Notes under the pieces: model-generated
Databases searched by the model: none
Told to the model about the DNA's origin: nothing
The model's input: only the letters and a program-made list of their open reading frames with translations
Program-made: the position numbers and the translations under genes
Source of the DNA: Trichomonas vaginalis G3
Lineage: Eukaryota; Parabasalia; Trichomonadida; Trichomonadidae
Assembly: GCF_026262505.1 (NCBI RefSeq)
Contig: NC_067206.1
Coordinates: forward strand, 13,016,205 to 13,080,204
Reading direction: 5' to 3'
Length of the DNA: 64,000 bases
Shown here: in pieces, positions 7,509 through 16,940 of the stretch
Numbering within the stretch: position 1 is the first letter of the stretch
How the letters are laid out: the number at the start of each line of letters is the position of its first letter

Positions 7509-10500
7509 TCAGAACTTAAGGTTTCTTATGAATGAAGTCTTAGTCTGAATAGAAAAGTTAAACTTTTCAGCAAAGCAAGGACTAGAAGACTTACATAAGT
7601 CAAATCCAATCTCATGACCATCATGAAGTGCTTTGTAAAGTTTCATAACACTGAACTCAGAGTCTTTGTCAAATTTTCCTTGCGGAACCATTAAACCTTT
7701 ATCTTCATCATAGAAACACTGAACAGAGTCAGGAAACATTTCATTAGCGGTTAAAGCAATAACATCTTGCTTCACGCCTTTCATTCTGCAGTGAAATGCA
7801 ACTTCATTTAAATCATTCGTGAGTAAGTCTATGTAAGTCTTCTTTCCACAAAATATTGACTTGTATGCTAAACTTTGTTTATCTTTTGTGATTTCTGCAA
7901 AGTCGCTATGAAATTGACCAAGGTTTTTACCAATGAGAACTCTTCCATAACGTTTCTCAAACTCTTCAGCTAAACGAGGGATATCTTCATTGTAGAGATG
8001 CATACTGTCCGTATCGCTATAAAAGATGTCCATTCCTAAGTCCTCAGCAGTACAGAATACTTCACACATTATTCTCTTCGACATAGACAGAATGTTAACA
8101 CCAAGTGGACAGAAGTTAAAGTGTCTGCAAATGCTTTTCGTTAGCTTGAAAATAGTTTTATCTGAACCATCCAAACCTTCGAACTTCACTATATGGTTGT
8201 AGTTTCTGATGGCATATCTTATAGCATCTTTGTCATCTACTATGGTTATTTTTGACTCAATAGGAGATAGAATAGTTTTGCCATAAATACTGTTCAGAAT
8301 GAGCTTTATATTTTCTTGCAAAGGATTTCCTTCTTTCTTATACTTTAACCTTAACTCAAACAACTTCTTTACTTCATCTCTTATTCTAATATCTCTGTTT
8401 CCATCGTAATAGTATCCTTGCAACACTTCACATTTGACACCTTGATATTTTATGAGGTCTTGTAATGTTATATGGTCAACATACATTAAACAGCAAGTGT
8501 TTGAACTTCTGGGAACGTTAAGTTCTGGATTTAGTTCAGGGTCACAAACTATTAAAGGAAAGTGTCTATGTATTCCAATCTCTGTTATCTTAATGAGAAC
8601 AAAGAAGCCAGACATAAACTTTTCACCAATGGGTTCCTTTTGGTCGTCATCGAATAAATGCTTCAAATACTCTGTGCTTAACATTCATCCTTCATAACCT
8701 TTGGAATTCCTTCTAAAGTATAAAGTCTTGCTATAGCTGATGGATATAATGAAACAGCGTCGAAGTCAGCAATGAGTTTCTTTTCGCTCTTTTGTTTAAT
8801 GTTATCTGACAGCATACATCTTCCACCTTGAATACAGCGTGAAATAAATTCTCTTGGTTTATTTGAGAGGTCATATAAATTTCCATTCGGGAAGTACACT
8901 CTGTTCTCAAACAATTTGTTAGCAATTGAACAAATACTAACGTAGTCATAAACGTTTAAATCAAATTCTTTCAATATGTCATTGCGGAACTTAACAAAAC
9001 CTTCTCTTAAAATTCTTACATCTTGTTTGCAATAAAATGTGCTATACTTTTCTAAGTCGAAATGGTTTTCATCTATTCTGCAACCTTTGATGGAATCTAT
9101 GTTTTTCATGAATGTATCTGCATCCCGGATAAACTTACATGCTTCAGAAATGACACCAGTTCTGTTGTCATTTGCTAACAAAACACTGCTGTAGTAGTTG
9201 TATGGAAATACTTCTTTCGGTCCTGTTTGTAAGTTAAACATAGCAGGAAATAGTTTAAGCTTCTTATTTATAACACTGTAAGAGTCTTTTATAATAATTG
9301 CCCTTCCTTTATATAAGCCAGTTATTTGCATTGTTCGTGAACCTTTAATGATGGGAGTTCCTTTCACTTCTGTCATGTGTCTTAAGATGAAGTTTATATC
9401 ATAACTGAGGTTATGGAAATATATTAAACTCTTGTCAGGAAGTCGTTCCAAAAATTCTGTTGCACAGTTCTGACCCCAAATGCTTTCACTCACTGAACCA
9501 TCTTCACTGTCGTAACAGATGTTAAAAGCTTTATGAAAGCCGTCTGTGCTACACTCAAAGTCAGCAAAGAAAACTTGCTCAGGAATGAACTTACATTTAG
9601 CTTTATTTACTTCTTTTGACTCTGCTTTCTTCTTCAGTTGTACACAATACTTTGGAGCATATGTCAAATCTTTAAATGGTGCAAGGTTCTGTTTATATAA
9701 GTCAGTCGTATATGTGAAAAGTTCTCCATAAGAAATAGGTTCGAAATATTTGCACTCCCACAATGTTTTCATAACATCCCATAGCGGTGTAGTTCTATCC
9801 ATGCGAACTACATATTTATCTTCTCTCTTTGTATAAATCTTCATCTGTTTCTCAATGTTCATTCCACCACACTCCTTCAAGATTTCTATATAGTTGCGAA
9901 TGAAATATGTTGTCATTGGTAATCTTTCATTTAGCATGTAGTGGTCTTCAACAAGAAGTAAGTCAATAGTTCGAACAGTTTCACATTCTTTTGGTATATA
10001 TCTCTTTATTTCATTATGTCTTGAGTCATTGAAATAACCAATGGTAACATTAAATGCTATACCTGTTGCGTCAGAAATTTCTTGTACTTTACTTTGAGGA
10101 AAGTCTCTAACACGAATGACTTCTCTCATGTGGTCAATAGTTTCTTCATTTACTCCAGCCTGAATGCAAGCATAAACGAAGCAGTTATCTTCTGTCATAA
10201 GTGTTGCAGTTCTTTTGTTCAGTTCATTGAAGATTTGGTAGCGCTCAAGATTTATAGGTAATGTGCAAAGATACTTCCAGAACTGACCGCTTCTCTTCTT
10301 ATAAAACTTCTTTTCACCATTATCTTTCCAAAAGCTTTCTATAAGTGCTGGGTTTCCTGTTTGCTTAAGAGCTTCCAAAATGGCTTTCTGGTCATTTGTC
10401 AGTGTGCTTTCATCTCTATATGGTCTCTTTTTTGGTTTGCCTTTCTTTACATCTGACATCGTTAAGCCTTCATATTCTGTTAAATCATACATCTTTATTT

Positions 10501-10837
10501 CAGTAAGATTCTTTATGTTTGTCAAGAAGAAGTCATAGTGCATTTCAACAATACCTGCAGCATTTGCTTCTATCTCTGATATAAAGTTCTCCTTCAAGAG
10601 CTGATGTAGTAATGTTCCAATATTATTGAGGTTTAACGTAGAACATTCATACTTTCCACCAAGTTTATAACATACCATCCATCTTTGTTGGGAGTTTATT
10701 TTAATCTTCTCTAAGAGTCTCATGAAAACCTTACCGAAATGTTTGTGTAAGTAGTCTCTGTTTGGTTCATCTAAAGCTTCGATGTTAAAGTCAATGAGTC
10801 TATTGCCTGTCAACATTCCTCTTCCTATTCTCTTCAT
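7509..10837 (-). pseudogene. polB: Protein-primed family B DNA polymerase (PolB) with OTU-like N-terminal region
   Basis: The element's replicative polymerase, about 1,100 codons in all, open over nearly all its length with about one break. In order: an N-terminal region of unknown fold (1-200); a stretch with DNC219 and DH299Y that resembles the Cys and His boxes of an OTU-type cysteine protease; the 3'-5' exonuclease with D426-F-E428, then N..YD near 476-480 and YCKQD; motif A (DFDAVSLYPS); motif B (NSIYGK); and motif C (YSDTDS). Polymerases of this kind start synthesis from a protein rather than an RNA primer. The small gene immediately upstream (10927-11280) is a candidate partner. Confidence 0.88.
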
Positions 10838-10926
10838 CTTTCTTTAACCATCTCTCACCTTCTTTTGGTTTGTCGTCAATGGAACGAATGACATCGTTAG
10901 CTTTGCGAACTTGTTCTATAGCGCTC

Positions 10927-11280
10927 TTAAATCTCTCTTCTCTGTTGTTTCAGTGTGTCGTCTCTTCTTCTTGTTTCACCAACGTTTGCATTTGTTATGT
11001 CAAACATTTCTCTTCTTACTTCATGAGGTACTGAACGTCTATGATATAAGTCAATAGCAACGTCATTTAAAGGAAATGCTCTTGCATGGACTTCGTCCTC
11101 GCCGCGTTGCGGCTTTATGAACTCATGAATTCTATCATAACTTATTGCACCATTATAGTCATTGAGGATGTCAGCGAGTGCTTTTTTGTTTGTTGCGTAA
11201 TGCTTTGCAACATCTATATTAGCTTCTGTAAGAAGTTGTTTTATTTCCGAGTGTTCTAACTTAGACAACTTCCGATACAT
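10927..11280 (-). CDS. Small protein upstream of polB, shared N-terminal domain
   Basis: A 117-residue unknown protein. Residues 4-55 (KLEHSEIKQLL, then A....N...LADILND..G and FIKP) align by eye with the N-terminus of the protein encoded just upstream of polB in the other Maverick family here (32795 onward and 60204 onward). The pattern suggests a small helical SAP-like domain. The C-terminal half is Arg-rich. Being the conserved neighbour upstream of a protein-primed polymerase, it is a reasonable candidate for the primer (terminal) protein or an accessory factor; that is inference. Two mini-hairpins lie inside the gene at 11088-11113. Confidence 0.6.
   Translation of the reverse strand: MYRKLSKLEHSEIKQLLTEANIDVAKHYATNKKALADILNDYNGAISYDRIHEFIKPQRGEDEVHARAFPLNDVAIDLYHRRSVPHEVRREMFDITNANVGETRRRDDTLKQQRREI
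11088..11113. repeat. Pair of GC-rich mini-hairpins inside a gene
   Basis: GGAC-TTC-GTCC (11088-11098) is followed three bases later by GCCGC-GTT-GCGGC (11101-11113). Both sit in frame in the 117-residue gene and add a short polar segment. Confidence 0.5.
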
Positions 11281-11371
11281 CTTTAGTAGGAAATAAAAAA
11301 ATATTTTTTTGAAAAAATTAGATTAGATTTTTTAAAGTTATTTTTCAAAATAATTTAATATTTTTATTTTA

Positions 11372-11845
11372 ATGAAACACATGCAAGATTGCAAGTTCTT
11401 TTCATACAATGCTCTCGCTACTGCCATCAAGAATGAGTTCAATAATGCTTCAAATGTTAATGTTATCTTTAGCAAGAAGTTTGTGAAAGAATCTAAGTTT
11501 GGTCAGTATGTCAGACCATTAGCTATCGTCATTGACCGCAAACGTTATACTTCACAAGAGTTAGCAGTAGTTTTGAAACAAAAGAGTTTCTTCGTGAATG
11601 TCAAAGATACTCATTATACTGTCATAAAGAACTCTAACATTGACTTCTTCAGTATTGCTTTAAATCTTTCCGAACAGAAAGAATATAAGAAGGGTGAAAC
11701 ATCTGTGAAATATTATCCTTCATCTCTGAAGACAATAACGAACAAAGATGTTATACAGAAATTCTTACCAAAGGTTGAAGAAGCTTCTATTGACATTGAC
11801 GAAGGAAGTGAAATGGTTGAAGAAATAGACCCTGAAGCTATTTAA
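11372..11845 (+). CDS. Unknown protein, 157 residues
   Basis: Not recognised. It is a compact mix of helix and strand with a basic first half (FSKKFVKESKFGQYVRPLAIV) and an acidic tail (EEASIDIDEGSEMVEEIDPE). No membrane segment or zinc ligands are visible. It is divergent from the small gene upstream of polB, and its ATG follows TTTTTATTTTA directly, the usual leader of this element. It converges on the 71-residue gene. Its place among replication genes hints at a replication accessory role, without direct evidence. Confidence 0.55.
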   Translation: MKHMQDCKFFSYNALATAIKNEFNNASNVNVIFSKKFVKESKFGQYVRPLAIVIDRKRYTSQELAVVLKQKSFFVNVKDTHYTVIKNSNIDFFSIALNLSEQKEYKKGETSVKYYPSSLKTITNKDVIQKFLPKVEEASIDIDEGSEMVEEIDPEAI

Positions 11846-11863
11846 GCAAAAATATATTTTTGG

Positions 11864-12079
11864 TTAGTCTTCATATCGATATTTTACAACAATTCCCCAA
11901 TGTATAAACTTTTCATACGCTTTTTCATAAGCTTTATATACCTTCAGAAATTTTGCATAATCTTTAGAAGCATTTAGATATTGTTTAAATGCTTTGTATG
12001 TCTTCAGAAATTTTGCATAATCTTTTACATGTTGTTCGTTCTCTTCTTCTGTCATGAGTTCCGAATATTCTAAATTCAT
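11864..12079 (-). CDS. Small repeat-helix protein, 71 residues
   Basis: An unknown helical protein made largely of two copies of the unit DYAKFLK.YKA (residues about 20-32 and 39-51) followed by aromatic-rich turns. The underlying DNA also repeats (atgtcttcagaaattttgcataatc occurs as two near copies). There is an acidic N-terminus, no catalytic motif, and a T-rich leader upstream. It follows the KilA-N gene at 12128 on the same strand after a 48-bp gap, so the two may be co-transcribed. Confidence 0.5.
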   Translation of the reverse strand: MNLEYSELMTEEENEQHVKDYAKFLKTYKAFKQYLNASKDYAKFLKVYKAYEKAYEKFIHWGIVVKYRYED

Positions 12080-12127
12080 GTTCTTTCATATGAGATAAAT
12101 TTTATAAAAAATATAGCTTAGATTTTT

Positions 12128-12955
12128 TTATTCTTCCTCTTTGAAGTTATCGAAATATTCTGTTATTTTTTCCTTCAGTAATGGTAAGTCTTCTTTGAAT
12201 GTAAGTATTGTACAACCTTTGATGTCATAGTGTGTTTGAGGAAGAGTATTTTTGACAATTTCCTTTATTTGCTCATTCGGTGTCATTGAAATCGGTAAGT
12301 TGTCACGATAGAACCAGTTTCTGTCAGATTTATATATTTTAGCTAAGTCATAAAAGCTCTTGTTGTTTCTTCTGACTAAATGCAACATAACCATATCTTT
12401 ATCTTCTTCTTTCTCCAACTCTTCAGTATATATCATATACTTATAACTCTTTTCCTTTCCTTTTGGTACTGAACGCGGTATTCTTTTCTGTATGCTTTTG
12501 TCTTTGGATTTAATGACTTCATCTTTTGCTTGAAGTTTCTTTTCCATCTCTCCACGTTCTGCTTTATATAGTTCATCTAACATCATGAAAATATAACAAG
12601 CATAACGTGGTGAAGCCCACATTGCTACAGCATTTATTAAAAGTCTATGAACATAATATCCTTTCAAACCAGGAGCCAAATTCTTGCGATTTTCGTACGG
12701 AATCTCTTCTCTCGGTTTTCCGAGGGAAGCAATCATATGAGGAAATTCTTCTAAAAGTTCTTTTGTCTGTTGGTTTTCAAACCAATGATATGCTTGCTTT
12801 GTAGAACGAAGAGCATTCATTATACTTTGCATTTGGTACATGTCATCTTTGACCGAACGAATGAGGCGAAGTTGTTTGTTATATTGTATGTATTCGTATT
12901 CTTCATTTATGGCTTCATGAACGATAGCAGTTGTTGTGTTCTCTAATGTTGACAT
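12128..12955 (-). CDS. KilA-N-like protein with viral C-terminal domain
   Basis: A protein of about 275 residues. The first half has the core of a viral KilA-N domain: a helix with PHMIASLGKPR, then YYVHRLLINAVAMWASPRYACYI, the part that follows the signature in phage and poxvirus KilA-N/N1R proteins. A central Lys/Glu coiled coil follows. The C-terminus (KYMIYTEELE, LHLVRRNNKSFY) resembles the DUF3627-type domain found at the end of many viral KilA-N proteins. I prefer the ATG at 12955 over that at 12973 because the 17 bases before and across it recur exactly at the start of the neighbouring KilA-N gene. It probably binds DNA and regulates the element. Confidence 0.7.
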   Translation of the reverse strand: MSTLENTTTAIVHEAINEEYEYIQYNKQLRLIRSVKDDMYQMQSIMNALRSTKQAYHWFENQQTKELLEEFPHMIASLGKPREEIPYENRKNLAPGLKGYYVHRLLINAVAMWASPRYACYIFMMLDELYKAERGEMEKKLQAKDEVIKSKDKSIQKRIPRSVPKGKEKSYKYMIYTEELEKEEDKDMVMLHLVRRNNKSFYDLAKIYKSDRNWFYRDNLPISMTPNEQIKEIVKNTLPQTHYDIKGCTILTFKEDLPLLKEKITEYFDNFKEEE

Positions 12956-13324
12956 TTCTGTTCTTACATACAAAATAAAAAAATAAATAAAAATAAAACT
13001 AACTTTATTTTTCTGTGTTAAAGAAATGTTAAAAATTCATGGTTACATATGTGAAAAGAAGTCACGAACAAATGAAGGTCATAAGATTTGTCTTGAAAAA
13101 ATACAAGACTTGTTCTGAAAAAAATACAAGACTTGTCTTGAATCAGGACAAAACTTTACAAAATGTAAACTTTACATAACCGTTTCTATCGTACATGATA
13201 TTTAGTTGACATTGTAAACTATCTTCATGTAAAGTATGGCGGTTTGAAACCGTCGGGAACCTTCACTTTTTTGACGAAGTGCGAATCTTCACTTCGTGTC
13301 ATGATGCAAAAATAATGAGTTCAT
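12956..13324. promoter_or_regulatory. Repeat-rich control region between two KilA-N genes
   Basis: This gap holds direct repeats of atacaagactTGT-type words (13090-13145) with near-palindromic CAAGACTTGTCTTG, the element cgGTTT-g-AAACcg at 13240-13252, and a perfect 8-bp stem (acgaagtg, 13274-13281 with 13290-13297). GTAAAC/GTAAAG words recur several times between 13160 and 13235. Such clustered dyads upstream of a KilA-N gene look like operators for the KilA-N proteins themselves. Confidence 0.45.
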
Positions 13325-13990
13325 TTACTCACAATATTTTTGTACAAAACGACCCCAAACTTTTAACTTCTTTTCTGCAGCTTCTAATGCTATCTTAGCG
13401 AGTTCATATTCTCTAAATTCTCTCTTTAAATCTTCTTGTTCCCATTGGTCTAGTTCGTATGGAGAATCTCTATAATCATAACATATCTCACGTTCATGTT
13501 CTAATTGTTTTTCATGCATTTTTCTAACTTCTTGTTCAAACAAAGGTTTAGCATTCTCTACTGTATCTTCGAGTTCTTCTTCATCTAACTTCTCATGAAC
13601 TTTCTTGTCTATGGAGTCCATAATATCTTTGACATAAAATGCATACTTTACAGAGCACCATTCAGCAACAAAATGAACGAAGTCAGGATGTATGTAAATA
13701 CCTTTGAATTCATTTATAACACCCTTAGTAAGCTCATAAAATGCTTGTTTTGAGGTCGAGCCACTTTTGGCTCGACCGTATTCTTTCAACCAAAACTCAA
13801 GAATTTCCTGCATTTTAGCACTATTGAGAAATCTGTTTAAATGGTTTAACTTTCCTGCTTCTCTTGCCATCTTTGTTGCATTAATGTAACCATCCTTGTC
13901 TCTACGTAAGACTTCAATACCGTTATAAGTGCCTTTTGTGAATGTTTCGCCATTAGATTTGTTAGTGAATGTTTTTGCTTCGACTGACAT
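13325..13990 (-). CDS. KilA-N domain protein
   Basis: A 221-residue protein with a clear KilA-N domain at about residues 12-130: a strand pair (YNGIEVLRRDKDGYINATKMAREAG), the RFL.S..MQEIL helix, then GIYIHPDFVHFVAEWCSVKYAF. This is a DNA-binding domain typical of large DNA viruses and phages. The remaining 90 residues form a charged helix. The leader gtaagaacagaaATGTC is shared with the other KilA-N gene, which suggests common control. A 10-bp-stem hairpin sits inside the gene in frame at 13754-13777, adding a GRAKSGSTS-like linker between helix and next strand. Confidence 0.85.
   Translation of the reverse strand: MSVEAKTFTNKSNGETFTKGTYNGIEVLRRDKDGYINATKMAREAGKLNHLNRFLNSAKMQEILEFWLKEYGRAKSGSTSKQAFYELTKGVINEFKGIYIHPDFVHFVAEWCSVKYAFYVKDIMDSIDKKVHEKLDEEELEDTVENAKPLFEQEVRKMHEKQLEHEREICYDYRDSPYELDQWEQEDLKREFREYELAKIALEAAEKKLKVWGRFVQKYCE
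13754..13777. repeat. Perfect 10-bp hairpin inside the KilA-N gene
   Basis: GGTCGAGCCA pairs with TGGCTCGACC around a 4-base loop. It is GC-rich in an AT-rich gene, in frame, and falls at a likely surface loop of the protein. It is the longest member of the mini-hairpin set. Confidence 0.6.
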
Positions 13991-14166
13991 TTCTGTTCTT
14001 ACCTACAAGATAAAAAGTTAGAAAAAATAAAACTAACGTTATTTTTCTATCATTAAGAAATACATGAAAATTCATTATTTTTGTTCATTTATGTTAAAAT
14101 AAATGGTACCATTAATGATATCATGACTGTTCTCGTTCATGTCTGATTTACATCCAACGAAAAAGT

Positions 14167-15252
14167 TTAGAAGAACTTTCTTATTCTTTCTGGCATGTTT
14201 TTATCTTTCCAATACTCCCGCTCTAATGGTCCCAGATGTGTTGGCTTCGACTCTCTCAAGTTCTTAGATGGTATAACATCTTCAACGCCTCCTTCATATC
14301 TTACTTTATAAGTGTCATCGTTTATGTTATAGCCAAGTATTTCAATAACCACTCCTCGCTTTGCTTCGTCAATGGTTTTAGCAAGTTTGCCATTACTACT
14401 TTCGACTAATTTATGACGAGGGTAAAATGCTATGGAGTCGTCAGCAGCTTTTATAAGATATCCATTACCTTGCGTTGAATCTACGATATAATAATTTCGA
14501 CTTAACCTTAAACGTTTCTTTGTCAACGGTTTGTCGTCAAGAACTACACGAACTTTTGTACCAGCAATGAGTGTAAATTGTGTTGAATTTCTGATATTTT
14601 GTGTTTGGCTTCGTTTCTTTTGTATATACTTTTCTTCTTGTTGTTGTGTCATTGAATTTGGTGTATATCCTGTTGTAGAATGTGTTGAGGAATTATATAC
14701 TTCGAGAAAATGTTTCATTGTTTCTTCGGTAAAGTCTCGCTCTTGATTTAAATCTCTGAGAGTCCTTATGAAGCGGTTTATGATACCGAGTATGTTATGG
14801 TTATGGTCTTCAGTAGTGTAGTGAGTTATGTTATGCTTATTGAGAAAATCTGTGATTTCATTGCTGAGGTATGCTGAATCCTGGTCTGATGTTAAAGTAC
14901 TTGGGTTATGTTCTGCTACAAACTTTTGTAAAACTCTTAACACTTCACGAGTTCCTTTATTTTTCATTGGATATGCATATGCTTTGCGAGTGTTAACATT
15001 AATGAAGATGAGGAATGGTTTATGTCCTCCTTTTCTGCTTTGAATGAGAGTGTCAAATTGGTATGCGTCAGGAGTGTTGGAGTAAATTGGTAAAAAGTAG
15101 TCGTAAGGGTTTATTTTTGTTTGATGTACAACATTTTTGTCAAAGAACTTTTTAACTTCAGCTCTGTTAGTAAATCCCCAACTTTTTGCTGCTTCATTGA
15201 ACTTCTTAAATGACCTCCATGGATGTTGTTCGAATATTTCTTTCAAGCTCAT
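14167..15252 (-). CDS. Retroviral-type integrase (rve/DDE) of Maverick A
   Basis: A 361-residue integrase that inserts the element into host DNA. The catalytic core runs from about residue 60 to 215, with YQFDTLIQ (D67), LTSDQDSAYLS (D123) and then an HNHNILGII.RFIRTLRD block at the third position, as in Polinton c-integrases. After a basic linker, the C-terminus (GVVIEILGYNINDDTYKVRYEGG.EDVIPSKNL) is a small SH3/chromo-like barrel of the type Maverick integrases use to contact chromatin. The start is the ATG after ttacataaATG. It lies immediately upstream of the fibre cluster on the same strand. Confidence 0.88.
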   Translation of the reverse strand: MSLKEIFEQHPWRSFKKFNEAAKSWGFTNRAEVKKFFDKNVVHQTKINPYDYFLPIYSNTPDAYQFDTLIQSRKGGHKPFLIFINVNTRKAYAYPMKNKGTREVLRVLQKFVAEHNPSTLTSDQDSAYLSNEITDFLNKHNITHYTTEDHNHNILGIINRFIRTLRDLNQERDFTEETMKHFLEVYNSSTHSTTGYTPNSMTQQQEEKYIQKKRSQTQNIRNSTQFTLIAGTKVRVVLDDKPLTKKRLRLSRNYYIVDSTQGNGYLIKAADDSIAFYPRHKLVESSNGKLAKTIDEAKRGVVIEILGYNINDDTYKVRYEGGVEDVIPSKNLRESKPTHLGPLEREYWKDKNMPERIRKFF

Positions 15253-15271
15253 TTATGTAAAGTTAAAGATT

Positions 15272-16905
15272 TTAAGCAGCTCTGAACCATGCGAATATAG
15301 TCACAAATGGTGGCATGTAATCTGCACCCGAACCCGTTGGATTTGTTGTGAAAGTGTGTGAATGATTTCCTGTGGTTCCACAGAAAATACCTGCGTTTGA
15401 ATCTACTGGGTCAGTTGAAATATCATATCTATTCATTCCCTGTCTATCCGAACCTGCTGCAAGATTTGTATAACCTCTTTTTGTTATTGAATGTGAATGA
15501 TTACCTGTTGTGTTTGTAGTTCCTGTATGAGTGTGCGGTGGAAGTTTTGCTTCTTTAATTTTCTTCGAACCTCCTGTTTGCTTTGAATATCTAGCACAGT
15601 ATAAGAATTTGTCTACAATCTGCTTCCACGTACCAAAACCTAAAACACTTGCTGGATTTGTTGAGTTCATTGACGTATAAATAGAGCCTATAGGATATAA
15701 TGTTTGAAGTATTTCTGTCTTTAATGTTTGAAGCTCTGTTTTGTCTGCTTTCTTATCTAACATTGTTGGTAGTTCATATGCTTCAAAGTTTCTGGCATGA
15801 TCTTCGATATTCCTGCAACTGTTATCTAAATTGTTAAGAGTATCTTTTACGCTTGTACTTGGATTTTCTAATGGTGCACTTGAACCAAGGGTATAGTTCA
15901 ATATTATGTCGTCTGCTCTAACAGTAGTGAAGGATTTATGTGTATGGTTCTTGTCAGCTTTATTATCATATAAATCTTGAGCAGTGAATTTAACATTATT
16001 TTCATCGTCCATGACATAAACATTTTTACAGCTAATTTCTTTCTTCGTTGTTATGTTTTCATTCGATGTTAAACCTTGTGGAAAGTTAGGAGGTTTATAA
16101 TATAATGCATTCCCACCAGTTCCGCCAACCGTTCCTTCAATACTTTCTATAGCAACAGTTGAGAAGGAGTTATGTGTATGATTTTTGTCTGCTTTCTTAT
16201 CTAACATTGCTGGTAGTTCATGTGTTTCAAAGTTTCTGACATGACCTTCAATGTTCATACATTTTTATTTAAGGAGTTTAGTGTATCTTTTACGCTTGTA
16301 CTTGGATTTCTAAGGTGCACTTGAACCAAGGGTATAGTTCAATATTATGTCGTCTGCTCTAACAGTAGTGAAGGATTTATGTGTATGGTTCTTGTCAGCT
16401 TTATTATTTAATGTAGCTTGAAGTTCATTTATATCGGAGATATTGTGTTTATGAGATTTCAAAACTTTGTTCGTTGCGTCAAGTTCATCTTTGTCAGCTT
16501 TACTTTTAATAGTATCTTCAACGGTTATTTTTGTCTTAACTCTCAATGTAAATCTTGGTTCAACTAATACACCGTTAACAGAGAAAGTATGAAGCATAAA
16601 TTTCATCGTTATAACCAAATGCTTCTGGTGCTTTACCTGTGTCATACTGTACAGTACAGCGTATATCATAACCTTTAGCACGAATGAATTTATATCTTCT
16701 TTCATTAACATCTTCGTCTTATTTGTTCATCCTGTGTTAAATATCCATGGTAGTCCGTTATAATCTGTTCGTCTGAACTTATATAATGAACATGGTTTTT
16801 ATCTGCTTTTTCGGCTAATTTCTCTTCTATCTCATTTATTTCAAGTTCATGCCTACCACCACCTCCCGAAGAAGTATTTTTCTTCAGCTCTTGAAGAACG
16901 TCCAC
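15272..16905 (-). pseudogene. Phage-like tail-fibre protein with collar domain
   Basis: This stretch encodes a long fibrous protein over several open parts, with about two or three breaks. The C-terminal part has the signature of a phage tail collar / Gp10-like fibre tip: PIGSIYTSMNSTNP, GFGTWKQI, LPPHTHTGTT, TGNHSHS and a final YMPPFVTIFAWFRA. Upstream are repeated KADKNHTH-type units that are common in phage fibres. Such proteins normally bind the host surface. It sits between the integrase and the collagen-like gene on the same strand. A tail-fibre tip is unexpected in a eukaryotic Polinton and suggests capture from phage. Confidence 0.75.
15739..16407. repeat. Internal direct repeat in the fibre gene
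   Basis: Two copies of a roughly 220-bp segment, about 15739-15966 and 16186-16407, are spaced by about 441-447 bp and encode repeated fibre shaft units (KADKNHTHKSFTTVRADD). Such repeats allow changes in fibre length by recombination. Confidence 0.7.
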
Positions 16906-16940
16906 TTCGCCATCTTTGGTGTCAATAATGAGACTTTGAG

